Notes: a model not told the origin generated them from the letters alone. 64,000 nucleotides of DNA from Flavobacterium hercynium (GCF_002217285.1 NZ_MUGW01000036.1:21173-85172); one strand, 5' to 3'; numbered from the stretch's first letter, positions 23,613 through 33,116 are shown. Translations and numbers: made by a program.

Positions 23613-24563
23613 ATGGAAACAATCGACAATTCTGAAAAAACCAACTTACATCCTCGAAATCTGCATCGTTCACGTTATGATTTTGAACTACTTATTACGA
23701 ATTGTCCTGAATTAAAAGAACATGTTGCGATAAATCATCACAACATCGAAACTATAGATTTCAGCAATCCCTTGTCTGTAAGAGCGCTTAATAAAGCTTT
23801 ATTAAAAACATATTACAACATTCAAAACTGGGATATACCTAAAGATTACCTTTGTCCTCCTATTCCGGGAAGAGCAGATTACATTCATTATCTGGCTGAC
23901 TTACTGGCAACCGGCAACAATGGAGTTATTCCTGAAGGAGCATCTGTTGCAGGATTAGACATTGGTACGGGATCAAATTGTATCTATCCTATTTTAGGAA
24001 ATGCTATTTACGGCTGGGATTTTGTGGGTACCGATATCGATGAAAAAGCTATTGCAAATTGCAGTAAAATCATTGAAGCTAATTCCAATTTAATTGATGC
24101 TATCAGCTTACAGCAACAAATTGAGTCACGCTTTATTTTCAAAAATATAATTACACCCGAAGATCGTTTTACTTTTACAATCTGTAATCCTCCTTTTCAT
24201 TCTTCAGCAGAAGATGCTAATAAGAGTGCATCAAGAAAAGTGTCTAACTTAAATCCGAAAGAAAAGAGAAAAACAAATCTTGTTCTGAATTTTGGCGGTC
24301 AGAATTCGGAATTATGGTGTGATGGCGGCGAAAGCGGTTTCGTAACCCAAATGATTTATGAAAGTGCTAAATTTGCCACACAATGTTTGTGGTTTACTAC
24401 TTTAGTATCTAAAAGAGAAAATCTCGCTAGTTTCTACAAAACATTAAATAAAGTAAATGCTGCTACTGTACGAACCATTGACATGGCACAAGGACAAAAA
24501 AACAGCCGAATTCTTGCCTGGACTTTTTTGAATGAAAGTCAGCAGAAAAACTGGAAATTCTAA
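23613..24563 (+). CDS. rlmF: 23S rRNA (adenine1618-N6)-methyltransferase
   Basis: A 316-residue SAM-dependent methyltransferase of the RlmF family. LHPRNLHRSRYDFELL near the start, the SAM-binding GLDIGTGSNCIYPILG and the catalytic N6-adenine motif NPPFHSS, followed by NFGGQNSELWCDGGESGFV, are all diagnostic. RlmF methylates A1618 of 23S rRNA. It is monocistronic with a -7 box 15 bases ahead of the ATG. Length is normal for the family. Confidence 0.96.
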   Translation: METIDNSEKTNLHPRNLHRSRYDFELLITNCPELKEHVAINHHNIETIDFSNPLSVRALNKALLKTYYNIQNWDIPKDYLCPPIPGRADYIHYLADLLATGNNGVIPEGASVAGLDIGTGSNCIYPILGNAIYGWDFVGTDIDEKAIANCSKIIEANSNLIDAISLQQQIESRFIFKNIITPEDRFTFTICNPPFHSSAEDANKSASRKVSNLNPKEKRKTNLVLNFGGQNSELWCDGGESGFVTQMIYESAKFATQCLWFTTLVSKRENLASFYKTLNKVNAATVRTIDMAQGQKNSRILAWTFLNESQQKNWKF

Positions 24564-24667
24564 GTTGTCATCAAATCTGGTTTCATTGTAATTATGATAC
24601 TTTAGATTAAAATTCTATTACTTTATCGGCATGTCATTTTCATACCTTTAAAAGTAAATTGAGTTTT

Positions 24668-25612
24668 ATGACAGCGAAAAAATTACTTTTTAAATTAATG
24701 CTTTGCCTTTTATTTGTGGGTTGTGCTTCTTCCAAAAAAGCCAAATATGATGATTATATCTTTCACACTAAAAAAGAAAAAGCAACTTACATTAGCTCCT
24801 ATAATAATTCCCTGAAACTTTGGGGTGTTCCTTATATAGAAGAAGATATAAAAACCAGTTATGGAACTGCACATGTTGTAATTGCCGGTCCAAAAAATGG
24901 TAAAGAACTTGTTTTGCTTCACGGAATGGATGCGAGCTCAACGATGTGGTATCCTAATATAAAATCCTTAGCAAAAAATCATCGGGTTTATGCGATTGAT
25001 TTTTTAATGGAACCCGGAAAATCAACCTTAACTTCAAAACCACTTTCTTCAAAAGAGATTGTGATTTGGTACAATGAAATTTTCTCTCACTATAAATTAA
25101 AAAACTTCGATATTGTGGCTGCTTCACGTGGCGGATGGATTGCTACATTACTGGCAAGTCAAAAACAAAATTCAATTGATAAAATAGTTTTACTAAGTCC
25201 TGCTCAAACTTTTAAGTTTATTGATAAAGTAGGCAAAACTACTTCGGCATTAATGCTTAAATTATTCCCTAGTGAAAAGAAATTCGGTAAAACACTGAAC
25301 ACGTTTTCGAGTCATCCTGAAAAAATCAGTCCTGTTTACAAAAGACAATTTTACTTAGCCAACAAATACGCAAAATCAAATTCGACTATGCTTAAAATGC
25401 ATCCTTTTTCCGATGATGAACTAAAAGCGATCGACAATCCTGTTTTAGTTTTAATAGGCGATCACGATGTTATAAACTCCGAAGAAAGTCTGGAAAGAGC
25501 CGATAAATACCTTAGAAAAGGCAAAACAAAAATTATAAAAGATGCCGGGCACTTTCTGACCATTGACCAATATCAGCATATTAATGAAGAAATAGTGGCA
25601 TTTCTAAAATAA
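24668..25612 (+). CDS. Alpha/beta hydrolase lipoprotein
   Basis: A 314-residue hydrolase with a lipoprotein signal: MTAKKLLFKLMLCLLFVGC (Cys19). The fold is visible in LVLLHGMDASSTMWYPNI, the strand VYAIDFLMEPG, the nucleophile AASRGG (A-x-S-x-G in place of G-x-S-x-G), the acid in LIGDHDVINSEES and the His in DAGHFLTIDQ. Being membrane-anchored, it probably acts on a periplasmic or surface ester. ATG 24668 is chosen over an in-frame TTG 9 bases upstream because it gives a normal lipoprotein signal. It is followed by uvrB with a separate promoter box. Confidence 0.85.
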   Translation: MTAKKLLFKLMLCLLFVGCASSKKAKYDDYIFHTKKEKATYISSYNNSLKLWGVPYIEEDIKTSYGTAHVVIAGPKNGKELVLLHGMDASSTMWYPNIKSLAKNHRVYAIDFLMEPGKSTLTSKPLSSKEIVIWYNEIFSHYKLKNFDIVAASRGGWIATLLASQKQNSIDKIVLLSPAQTFKFIDKVGKTTSALMLKLFPSEKKFGKTLNTFSSHPEKISPVYKRQFYLANKYAKSNSTMLKMHPFSDDELKAIDNPVLVLIGDHDVINSEESLERADKYLRKGKTKIIKDAGHFLTIDQYQHINEEIVAFLK

Positions 25613-25635
25613 GAAAACAATCTCTATCTTTCTCG

Positions 25636-25643
25636 TATCTTTG
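25636..25643 (+). promoter_or_regulatory. -7 promoter box of uvrB
   Basis: TATCTTTG lies 26 bases before the uvrB ATG. Confidence 0.6.
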
Positions 25644-25669
25644 TAACTAAGAACTTTTACTTTTCCAAA

Positions 25670-27661
25670 ATGAATTTCCAAGTATCCTCAGAATATAGTC
25701 CAAAAGGAGACCAGCCGCAAGCTATTGAAAAACTTGCTCAAGGTATCGTAGATGGTGAAAAATATCAAACTTTATTAGGTGTAACGGGTTCAGGTAAAAC
25801 TTTTACCGTTGCCAATGTTATTCAGGAAGTTCAGAGACCCACCTTGGTCTTGGCACATAACAAAACGCTGGCAGCACAATTGTATTCAGAATTCAAACAA
25901 TTCTTTCCTAATAATGCTGTAGAGTATTTTGTATCGTACTACGATTATTATCAACCGGAAGCTTTTATGCCTGTAACAGGTGTTTTTATTGAAAAAGATT
26001 TATCTATCAATGAAGAGCTTGAAAAGATGCGTTTAAGCACCACCTCTTCCCTGCTTTCAGGACGAAGAGATATTTTGGTTGTGGCTTCTGTTTCTTGTTT
26101 GTATGGTATTGGAAATCCCGTAGAATTTAAGAAAAACGTAATCGAAGTTGCAAGAGATCAGGTTATCTCGCGAACAAAATTATTGCATAGCTTAGTGCAA
26201 AGTTTGTATTCCAGAACTGAAGCTGACTTTACTCCGGGAACTTTTAGAATAAAAGGTGACACAGTCGAAGTATATCCGAGTTATGCTGATGACGCGTATC
26301 GTATTCATTTTTTTGGAGATGAAATTGAGGAAATAGAATCGTTTGATGCGAAGACTTCACAAGTTATTGAGAAATTTAAAAAACTGACCATTTATCCCGC
26401 CAATATGTTTGTGACTTCTCCTGAAGTTTTACAAGGTGCTATTTGGGAGATTCAGCAGGATTTAGTAAAACAAGTAGATTATTTTAAAGAAACCGGAAAA
26501 CATCTGGAAGCAAAACGTTTGGAAGAACGTACCAATTTCGATTTAGAAATGATTCGCGAATTAGGTTATTGCTCCGGAATCGAAAATTATTCAAGATACC
26601 TTGACGGACGTTTACCCGGAACAAGACCTTTCTGCTTATTAGATTATTTTCCAAGTGACTTTTTAATGGTAGTTGACGAAAGTCACGTAACGGTTTCGCA
26701 GGTACACGCTATGTATGGAGGTGACCGAAGCCGAAAAGAAAATCTGGTAGAATATGGTTTCCGATTACCTGCGGCAATGGACAACAGACCTTTGAAATTT
26801 GAAGAATTTGAGGCTTTACAAAATCAGGTTATTTATGTATCTGCAACGCCGGCTGATTATGAATTACAAAAAACAGATGGTGTATATGTGGAACAAATTA
26901 TACGTCCTACAGGTTTATTAGATCCTATTATTGAGGTTCGGCCAAGTTTAAATCAGATTGATGATTTAATCGAAGAAATTCAGGTGCGATGCGAGTTAGA
27001 CGAAAGAGTTCTGGTTACTACCTTAACCAAAAGAATGGCCGAAGAACTGGCGAAATATTTAACTAAAGTTAATGTTCGTTGCCGCTATATTCACTCTGAA
27101 GTAGATACTTTGGAACGTATTGAAATTATGCAGGATTTACGAAAAGGTATTTTCGATGTACTAATTGGAGTAAACTTACTGCGCGAAGGTTTAGATTTAC
27201 CCGAAGTTTCTCTGGTTGCTATTCTGGATGCTGATAAAGAAGGTTTTCTTCGTAACCACAGATCGTTGACACAAACTATTGGTCGTGCCGCAAGGAACCT
27301 AAACGGAAAAGCCATTTTGTATGCCGACAAAATTACGGCGAGCATGCAAAGAACTATTGACGAAACCGATTATCGCAGAACAAAGCAAATTAATTATAAT
27401 ACGGAACATGGCGTTGTTCCGCAGGCATTAAATAAGAAAATCGAAAGTGCTTTTACCAAAAATCCTTTGGTAGAATACGAATTAGGACATACACTACCTG
27501 CCGCTGCAGAACCGGAAACGGCTTATTTATCTAAAGCAGAATTAGAAAAAATGATTCGCGAAAAACGCAAAACAATGGAAAAAGCAGCAAAAGAATTAGA
27601 CTTTTTACAAGCGGCTAAATTGCGTGATGATATTAAAAAATTACAGGAACAACTGCCTTAA
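25670..27661 (+). CDS. uvrB: UvrABC excision nuclease subunit B
   Basis: A 663-residue UvrB. Walker A is GVTGSGKT (about 38-45), the beta-hairpin region is YYDYYQPEAF, and the helicase motifs include DESHVT, VSATPADYE and IGRAARN. The C-terminal UVR domain (about 625-660, AAKELDFLQAAKLRDDIKKL) binds UvrC. With UvrA it verifies DNA damage and then recruits UvrC for dual incision in nucleotide excision repair. Length and order of parts are normal. The gene ends in a 12-bp inverted repeat shared with a small convergent gene. Confidence 0.98.
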   Translation: MNFQVSSEYSPKGDQPQAIEKLAQGIVDGEKYQTLLGVTGSGKTFTVANVIQEVQRPTLVLAHNKTLAAQLYSEFKQFFPNNAVEYFVSYYDYYQPEAFMPVTGVFIEKDLSINEELEKMRLSTTSSLLSGRRDILVVASVSCLYGIGNPVEFKKNVIEVARDQVISRTKLLHSLVQSLYSRTEADFTPGTFRIKGDTVEVYPSYADDAYRIHFFGDEIEEIESFDAKTSQVIEKFKKLTIYPANMFVTSPEVLQGAIWEIQQDLVKQVDYFKETGKHLEAKRLEERTNFDLEMIRELGYCSGIENYSRYLDGRLPGTRPFCLLDYFPSDFLMVVDESHVTVSQVHAMYGGDRSRKENLVEYGFRLPAAMDNRPLKFEEFEALQNQVIYVSATPADYELQKTDGVYVEQIIRPTGLLDPIIEVRPSLNQIDDLIEEIQVRCELDERVLVTTLTKRMAEELAKYLTKVNVRCRYIHSEVDTLERIEIMQDLRKGIFDVLIGVNLLREGLDLPEVSLVAILDADKEGFLRNHRSLTQTIGRAARNLNGKAILYADKITASMQRTIDETDYRRTKQINYNTEHGVVPQALNKKIESAFTKNPLVEYELGHTLPAAAEPETAYLSKAELEKMIREKRKTMEKAAKELDFLQAAKLRDDIKKLQEQLP

Positions 27662-27691
27662 AAATAGTAAATTACCAATAAAAGTAAATAT

Positions 27692-27733
27692 ATTAATAGC
27701 TGCCATCTATCAAATAAATGAGCAGCTATTAAT
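27692..27733. terminator. Stem-loop between uvrB and a convergent small gene
   Basis: ATTAATAGCTGC (27692-27703) and GCAGCTATTAAT (27722-27733) are perfect inverted copies with an 18-base loop. The following T-run is weak, so this may be a terminator for both strands or an mRNA end-protecting stem. Confidence 0.6.
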
Positions 27734-27770
27734 TAAAAATCTTTCTATTTGATATCTATTTAAGATCGTT

Positions 27771-27932
27771 TTAATCTCCTCCACTTCCTATTTCATATTC
27801 ATCATTTTGATTCGTACGATCTTTTGCTGCATCCCCTTGTGTTTGCCCATGTTCATCATCAGGGTTAACGTTTAAATTTTGCACCAAAAACCAAGGTGCT
27901 CTTCTGTCTGAAATTGGATTTCCTGAATTCAT
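27771..27932 (-). CDS. Small hydrophilic protein, 53 residues
   Basis: An ATG at 27932 on the minus strand opens a 53-codon frame ending in TAA at 27771. The product begins MNSGNPISDRRAPWFLVQNL and continues with a strongly hydrophilic stretch rich in Asp, Asn, Gln and Gly (PDDEHGQTQGDAAKDRTNQN), ending EIGSGGD. No signal peptide or membrane segment is seen. It lies alone between convergent uvrB and a 400-base AT-rich gap. The ordered composition and clean frame favour a real gene, but I do not recognise a family, and no promoter box was found. Confidence 0.55.
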   Translation of the reverse strand: MNSGNPISDRRAPWFLVQNLNVNPDDEHGQTQGDAAKDRTNQNDEYEIGSGGD

Positions 27933-28336
27933 AATTTCTAATTTTTAAGTTAATTTTTGATTCTATTCATTATTCCTCTTTACGGCTTTTGTAAATACCG
28001 ATTTGCTCTATTTTTTTAAGGGTCATAAAAACAGCTGTAGCAATCCCTTATAATTACGTAATTTTAAAAAACAGTTTTCGGGCTATATTATGACCTGAAA
28101 ACCATATTTTTTCAGTTGCTAAAATAATAAAAAAAATCATACAAATAAAAATTTTACATATTTTAACAAAAAATAAACCGCTTAAAATCAATAAGTTAAA
28201 ACAAAATATCAACTTTACGAAGTCCCATATAATGACTATTTTTTAAAATTCTAATCTAAAAAAAAGATTAATAAATTGAATCTTTAATTTAAATCTTAAA
28301 ATTCATTAGTTTTATTAAAAATTTATAAATCCCGAA
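27933..28336. other. AT-rich intergenic region, no gene seen
   Basis: About 400 bases of AT-rich sequence between divergent genes. No convincing coding frame, RNA gene or strong dyad was recognised. It presumably holds promoters for the 53-residue protein and the outer-membrane protein at 28337. Confidence 0.5.
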
Positions 28337-29566
28337 ATGAAATATTATTTCCTCTTTTTATTTTTTTTAATTTTCACTTTTCCTTCTCTGGCACAATTGT
28401 CTAAAGATGATTTTTGGAATGCAGAAATAGAGAATTCTTCTGACATTGTAAAACCCTATCTTCTTTCTACACATCCGTTAGGGATTTATATTTCGCGGTT
28501 ACATCACAATTTTAATGTTCGATCTCCTGATAAATATTCCTTTTCATTTGATGTTTCAAGTGGAAACGTTGTTTTGCCTTATGTAAAATCATACGAACTA
28601 ACCAATCCTGAAGATCGCGAAGCCTCCGAAAATTTACCTTGGTACAACCGAGAATATGCATTCAATTTAAATCAAGTGCCTTCTAAAATTAAAGAGTTTT
28701 CTGCTGATGGCGTTATACGATCATACCGATTTACTTTTACCTTACCTATTACCACTTATCATGAACTGAATTTTAGTCTTCGTGCTAACTCTCTGGATCG
28801 TGGTAAATATCCGTTCTCTGTTTTTACTTCGGATGCATCGATAGAATGGTTTCACCGAAATATTGCCGGCGGAAAAGATCCGTTTTCCCGTTATCATTAT
28901 GGGATCAACAAAGCCGGAATAGCGTATAAGGACGAAAACGGAAAAGTTATTACCATGAATAATAATGACTTTATAATTCCGGGAATTGATATTAATTACA
29001 ATTTTTATCCCAAATTAGAAATGAACAAAAAGCATCATATCTATCTTAATTTTGGTGCTCAGCTGGGTATTAATACTTCAAAGTATAATCCTTCTACAGA
29101 TCTTGGTATTTCTTCGTCTATTCTAAAAAAAATGATCTTCAAAGATAAAAATATATTGAGCTTTGGTTTTAGCGCAGGAGCACTTCGTCAGCATTTTATA
29201 GAATATGGAGACCGGGTAAATATTAGCAATCAAAAATTTCTATATAGTTTTGAAGGTCTTGTCAATTACCAAGTTAAACTCAAAAATAGTAACCGCATTT
29301 CATACAGCATCAATTACAATTTTCAGAGCGCTTACAACAACAAAAAAGATGCTGATTATCTTGTTTTAACCGGAGAAAGAGTAAAAACGCATTGGCAGAC
29401 TGCGCTATCACATTTATATGAAGATTTAGAAGGATGGAATTTTATGTGCACCTACTCGACTAAGCGATTCTCCTATTTTGTATATTTAAGAGAAGATATA
29501 AAAGTAGACAATGCACCTGATCTTCAAACGGGTATAGGTGTAAAAATGTCCATCAAAAAAAGTTAG
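28337..29566 (+). CDS. Predicted outer-membrane beta-barrel protein
   Basis: A 409-residue exported protein of unknown family. The signal peptide ends at PSLAQ (about residue 20). The rest has alternating aromatic strands typical of a beta-barrel, for example YSFSFDVSSGNVVLP, YRFTFTLPITTYHELNFSLRA, HHIYLNFGAQLGINTS and NRISYSINYNFQSAY, and the last strands are FSYFVYLRED and DLQTGIGVKMS. A role as a porin, transporter or envelope-integrity protein is possible. No neighbour points to a pathway, although the next gene (63 bases on) is a murein-recycling type epimerase. Recognised by pattern only. Confidence 0.65.
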   Translation: MKYYFLFLFFLIFTFPSLAQLSKDDFWNAEIENSSDIVKPYLLSTHPLGIYISRLHHNFNVRSPDKYSFSFDVSSGNVVLPYVKSYELTNPEDREASENLPWYNREYAFNLNQVPSKIKEFSADGVIRSYRFTFTLPITTYHELNFSLRANSLDRGKYPFSVFTSDASIEWFHRNIAGGKDPFSRYHYGINKAGIAYKDENGKVITMNNNDFIIPGIDINYNFYPKLEMNKKHHIYLNFGAQLGINTSKYNPSTDLGISSSILKKMIFKDKNILSFGFSAGALRQHFIEYGDRVNISNQKFLYSFEGLVNYQVKLKNSNRISYSINYNFQSAYNNKKDADYLVLTGERVKTHWQTALSHLYEDLEGWNFMCTYSTKRFSYFVYLREDIKVDNAPDLQTGIGVKMSIKKS

Positions 29567-29629
29567 GAAAGCTTGGTTTATTAATTCGTTTATTAAAAAA
29601 AAAACAATTTCACCCGGAATCTCATTACT

Positions 29630-30640
29630 ATGGAACTAATTTTAAGAGAATACAATCTTAAACTAAAACACACTTTTAGAATATCCAGAAAAACAATCGA
29701 TTTTCAGCCTTCGCTTATTGTGGAGCTAAAAGACGGTTCTTTTTCAGGTTATGGCGAAGCAACGTCGAATCCCTATTACGATATTACGATTGAAATTCTT
29801 CAGAATGATATTGAAAACATTCGAGCTGTTATCGAGAATACAAGCAACGAAACTCCTGATGAATTCTGGAACAAAATAAGTCCTTTGCTTGCAGACAATC
29901 CTTTTGCCTTGTGTGCGCTCGATAATGCATATCACGATTTGTACGCCCGCAAAAAAGGAAAAAAACTATATCAATTATGGAATTCTAATATTAATACTAA
30001 TCCGCTAACCAATTACACAATTGGCATAGGAAGTATTGAAAATATGATTACCAAAATGAAAGAACGTCCGTGGCCTATTTACAAAATAAAACTGGGAACT
30101 CCTGAGGACATTGCAATCGTTACAGAACTGCGTAAACATAGCGATGCCATTTTTAGAGTCGATGCCAATTGTGCCTGGACTGCTGACGAAACCATATCGT
30201 ATGCTCCAATTTTAAAAAAATTAGGCGTAGAATTTATCGAGCAGCCTCTTAAAGCAAGCGATTGGGAAGGACAAAAAGAAGTTTTCAAAAACTCCGTTTT
30301 ACCAATTGTTGCAGACGAAAGCTGTATTACCGAAACTGATGTAGCAAAATGCCACGAACATTTTCATGGTATTAATATCAAATTGATGAAATGTGGCGGA
30401 ATCACACCGGGCAGAAGAATGCTTGCAGAAGCCAAAAAACTGGGTTTAAAAACGATGATAGGCTGTATGACCGAATCTACGGTTGGTATTTCGGCAATTG
30501 CGCACCTATTACCGGAACTGGATTACGTAGATATGGATGGTCCGCTTTTATTGGCTGAGGATATTGCCAACGGTGTAACAATCGTAAATGGTAAAACCTA
30601 TTATCCGGAAAGAACCGGAACTGGTGTAATTTTGTTGTAA
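29630..30640 (+). CDS. Dipeptide epimerase (L-Ala-D/L-Glu epimerase type)
   Basis: A 336-residue enolase-superfamily enzyme of the MR/MLE subgroup. The KxK base motif is in IYKIKLGTP, metal-binding Asp and Glu are in FRVDANCAW, FIEQPL and VADESC, and the opposite-face Lys is in INIKLMKCGG. This set of motifs marks the dipeptide epimerases, which interconvert L-Ala-D-Glu and L-Ala-L-Glu from cell-wall peptides. Specificity can vary to other dipeptides. It follows a predicted barrel gene by 63 bases and is followed by a DUF1456 gene that has its own promoter. Confidence 0.9.
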   Translation: MELILREYNLKLKHTFRISRKTIDFQPSLIVELKDGSFSGYGEATSNPYYDITIEILQNDIENIRAVIENTSNETPDEFWNKISPLLADNPFALCALDNAYHDLYARKKGKKLYQLWNSNINTNPLTNYTIGIGSIENMITKMKERPWPIYKIKLGTPEDIAIVTELRKHSDAIFRVDANCAWTADETISYAPILKKLGVEFIEQPLKASDWEGQKEVFKNSVLPIVADESCITETDVAKCHEHFHGINIKLMKCGGITPGRRMLAEAKKLGLKTMIGCMTESTVGISAIAHLLPELDYVDMDGPLLLAEDIANGVTIVNGKTYYPERTGTGVILL

Positions 30641-30668
30641 CATTTCCTTCTAAAATAATGTACCTTTG
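30635..30668 (+). promoter_or_regulatory. Promoter of the DUF1456 gene
   Basis: TTG (30635-30637) and TACCTTTG (30661-30668) are 23 bases apart. The -33 box lies inside the end of the epimerase gene. The ATG is 14 bases after the -7 box. Confidence 0.6.
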
Positions 30669-30682
30669 TAAAAAATTAAACA

Positions 30683-31141
30683 ATGACAAACAACGATATA
30701 CTAAAAAAACTTCGCGTGGCTTTGATGCTCCGTGATGACCAAATAGTTGAAATTTTAGAATTAGTAGATTTTAGAATTACAAAATCAGAATTAGGTGCTT
30801 TTTTTAGAGCTGAAGATCACCCAAATTATATGGAATGTGGCGATCAGGTTTTACGCAACTTCTTAAACGGTTTAGTTATTCATTTAAGAGGGACGAAGGA
30901 AAATCCTAAAAACCCTACTGATGTATTATCAAAGCACAAAGCAGAAATTCCAAAGAAAGATACAACCGACAGACCGGAATTTAAAGCAGCTCCAAAAGAT
31001 GCTGAAAGAGCAAGAGGTGATCAAAAACCTTCTAAGTCAGCGGCTGCAACTAAAAAACCTTTCAAGAAAAAACCGGCTACTCCAAAAATTCAGGTGGTAG
31101 AAAAGGTAGTTTACAAAAACGGAAAGAATAAAAAATCATAA
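30683..31141 (+). CDS. DUF1456 (YehS-like) protein
   Basis: A 152-residue protein with a DUF1456 domain (about 1-70): NNDILKKLRVALMLRDDQIVEI, then FRITKSELGAFFRAEDHPNY and GDQVLRNFLNGLV. Domain repeats resembling YehS are present once clearly. The second half (about 75-152) is a disordered Lys/Pro/Ala-rich tail that ends in KKPFKKKPATPKI and KNGKNKKS, which suggests nucleic acid or surface binding. Function is unknown. It is monocistronic with a shared bidirectional terminator. Confidence 0.85.
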   Translation: MTNNDILKKLRVALMLRDDQIVEILELVDFRITKSELGAFFRAEDHPNYMECGDQVLRNFLNGLVIHLRGTKENPKNPTDVLSKHKAEIPKKDTTDRPEFKAAPKDAERARGDQKPSKSAAATKKPFKKKPATPKIQVVEKVVYKNGKNKKS

Positions 31142-31145
31142 TATC

Positions 31146-31180
31146 AAAAATCCATTCCTACGTTGAATGGATTTTTTTTT
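31146..31180. terminator. Bidirectional terminator, DUF1456 gene and LytTR operon
   Basis: AATCCATTC (31149-31157) and GAATGGATT (31165-31173) pair, with T residues on the plus side and A residues on the other side that become T on the minus strand. It lies between convergent genes and its end touches the regulator stop codon. Confidence 0.85.
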
Positions 31181-31883
31181 ACATTTTATTCTGGTCGATT
31201 CTTTCAAAGAAAACATCTTTATACGTAGCGCCAATTGGCAATTCTTTGCTATTTACAAAAACCGAAAAGTTATCTGTCGATTCCACATGTTTTAACGCAA
31301 CAACATACGATTTATGTATTTGAATAAAATCATTTTGCGGCAGCGACTCAACAACATTCTTTAAGGAGGAATGCGTGATAATTTGCTGTTTAGAAGTATT
31401 AACGCAAACATAATTTTGTAAACTTTCTACGTATAAGATATCGTTCAGCATTACTTTCTGAAACTTATTCTTTCCATCTGTTTTTACAAAAATAAATTCA
31501 ACTGGATTCGTCGCTACTATTTCTGTTTTAACCTCTGTATTCAATTTAGAGACAGCCTGATAAAAACGTTCAAATGCAATTGGTTTTAATAAATAATCAA
31601 CAGCATTTAACTCAAAACCTTCTAAAGCAAAATCAGAATAAGCGGTTGTAAAGATGATTTTTACGTCTTTTGAAATGATTTTTGAAAGTTGTAGTCCCGT
31701 TAATTGTGGCATTTGAATATCGAGAAAAACGACATCAACTTTATTCGAATTCAAAAACTCCAATGCTTTCAGCGAATCATTAAAAATGCCTGTCTCTTCC
31801 AGAAAAGAAACTTTCTCAACATAGCTTTTTAATATTCGGGTTGCAGGCGGTTCATCGTCTACAATAATACATTTATATTTCAT
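31179..31883 (-). CDS. LytTR-family response regulator
   Basis: A 234-residue response regulator. The receiver domain (1-120) has the acidic pocket VDDEPPATR, phospho-acceptor Asp55 in VVFLDIQMPQLTG, TTAYSDFALEGFELNAVDYLLKPI and the conserved Lys of LKPI. The C-terminal LytTR DNA-binding domain (about 135-234) shows FIFVKTDGKNKFQKV, DILYVESLQNYVCV and FIQIHKSYVVALKHV. It would bind direct-repeat sites and regulate targets when phosphorylated by the kinase encoded 3 bases upstream in the same operon. Targets are not evident here. Confidence 0.95.
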   Translation of the reverse strand: MKYKCIIVDDEPPATRILKSYVEKVSFLEETGIFNDSLKALEFLNSNKVDVVFLDIQMPQLTGLQLSKIISKDVKIIFTTAYSDFALEGFELNAVDYLLKPIAFERFYQAVSKLNTEVKTEIVATNPVEFIFVKTDGKNKFQKVMLNDILYVESLQNYVCVNTSKQQIITHSSLKNVVESLPQNDFIQIHKSYVVALKHVESTDNFSVFVNSKELPIGATYKDVFFERIDQNKM

Positions 31884-31886
31884 GAA

Positions 31887-32927
31887 TTATTTGTTTAATG
31901 GAATTTTCAGATAGGTTTTAAATATATTATTTTCCTTCGTTTTTTCAAGTACAAACTGGTCTTTATACTGGTACGCTAGTCTTTTGGTTACGTTTTCAAA
32001 ACCAATTCCCGTAGAAGAATAATTTTCTCCTTCTGTTACATAATTGAAGGTTGAAATCTCCAGAAAATTTTCATTTATCTGAATCAAAATACGCGCTCTT
32101 TCTTCCGGATTATTCAATTTCCCATGTTTAAAAACATTTTCTACAAAATGAATTAATGTTGAAGAAAGTATTTTCTCTTTTGAATAATCACCTTCTACCG
32201 TAAAATCCAAGTACAGCTGATCTTCAAATCTTTTTTTCTGTAAATGAATATAATTCTGAATGAACTGAATATCGCTCGAAAGCAGCGTTTCATTTTTATC
32301 TGTCTCCGTAATTACATACCGAAGCAAATCGGACAAAACCAAGATATCATCCGCCATTTTATCTTCCTTTAGAACGAGTTGGCTATAAAAAGAATTCAAC
32401 GTATTAAATAAAAAATGCGGACTCACTTGCGCTTTCAACATCTGAAATTCAGCTTTTTTATTCTCTAATAACAATTCCTGATTTTGTTTGTGCGCGTTTT
32501 GAAATTGCCAATAAAAATAACTTACTGCACTTAAAATAACAGCCGGTAATCCAAAGAAAAAATTATCACCGATATAATTGGTTATTTCTCTTGATTTTGC
32601 TGTATAATTATGAATTCCTGTGATTTCAAAAACAATAACTTCCTGCAAAAAATAACGTACTCCGGCAAAAATCAATAAGGAAACCGGAATGCTCAACAAG
32701 TATAAAAAAAATTTCTTTTTATTTAAAAACCAATTGCAAAATGTATAGAAATTAAGAATATAAACAAGGTAAACTGACAGAAAAAAACTGATATTGAACA
32801 GAAAATACATGCTGCTAAAAATGTAATCTAATCCACGGTTATTAACTCCTATATCCACAATATAAAAAAGAAGAAAAACCCCAAGAAAAAGAAAAACATG
32901 AAAAGAGAACGGAATTTTTAGCTTCAT
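31887..32927 (-). CDS. LytS/YehU-type sensor histidine kinase
   Basis: A 346-residue kinase with about four membrane segments (residues 10-140), then the His_kinase motif KAQVSPHFLFNTLNSFYSQL with His171 as the phospho-acceptor, and a C-terminal ATPase domain with LIHFVENVFKHGKL (N-box) and STGIGFENVTKRL (G-box). It lacks an extracellular sensing domain, so a signal in the membrane is likely. It precedes its LytTR response regulator by 3 bases, a standard two-component arrangement. A -7 box is at 32947. The signal is unknown. Confidence 0.95.
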   Translation of the reverse strand: MKLKIPFSFHVFLFLGVFLLFYIVDIGVNNRGLDYIFSSMYFLFNISFFLSVYLVYILNFYTFCNWFLNKKKFFLYLLSIPVSLLIFAGVRYFLQEVIVFEITGIHNYTAKSREITNYIGDNFFFGLPAVILSAVSYFYWQFQNAHKQNQELLLENKKAEFQMLKAQVSPHFLFNTLNSFYSQLVLKEDKMADDILVLSDLLRYVITETDKNETLLSSDIQFIQNYIHLQKKRFEDQLYLDFTVEGDYSKEKILSSTLIHFVENVFKHGKLNNPEERARILIQINENFLEISTFNYVTEGENYSSTGIGFENVTKRLAYQYKDQFVLEKTKENNIFKTYLKIPLNK

Positions 32928-32946
32928 AATACTATTGTTATGATTT

Positions 32947-32954
32947 CAAAAATA
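32947..32954 (-). promoter_or_regulatory. -7 box of the LytS/LytTR operon
   Basis: CAAAAATA reads TATTTTTG on the minus strand, 19 bases before the kinase ATG. No clear -33 element. Confidence 0.45.
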
Positions 32955-33116
32955 CAACTATGCAATAAAATGAATACTATATTTCTATAAAATAGCTGTT
33001 TTCTGTGATGAACTATTAAAAAGGATACACGAATTTTTTTGCTCCTTACTTTTTAATGTTTGTAATTTGAAATTTGACGTTCATCAAAAACTAAAATATT
33101 AGGAAAAATACTGAGA

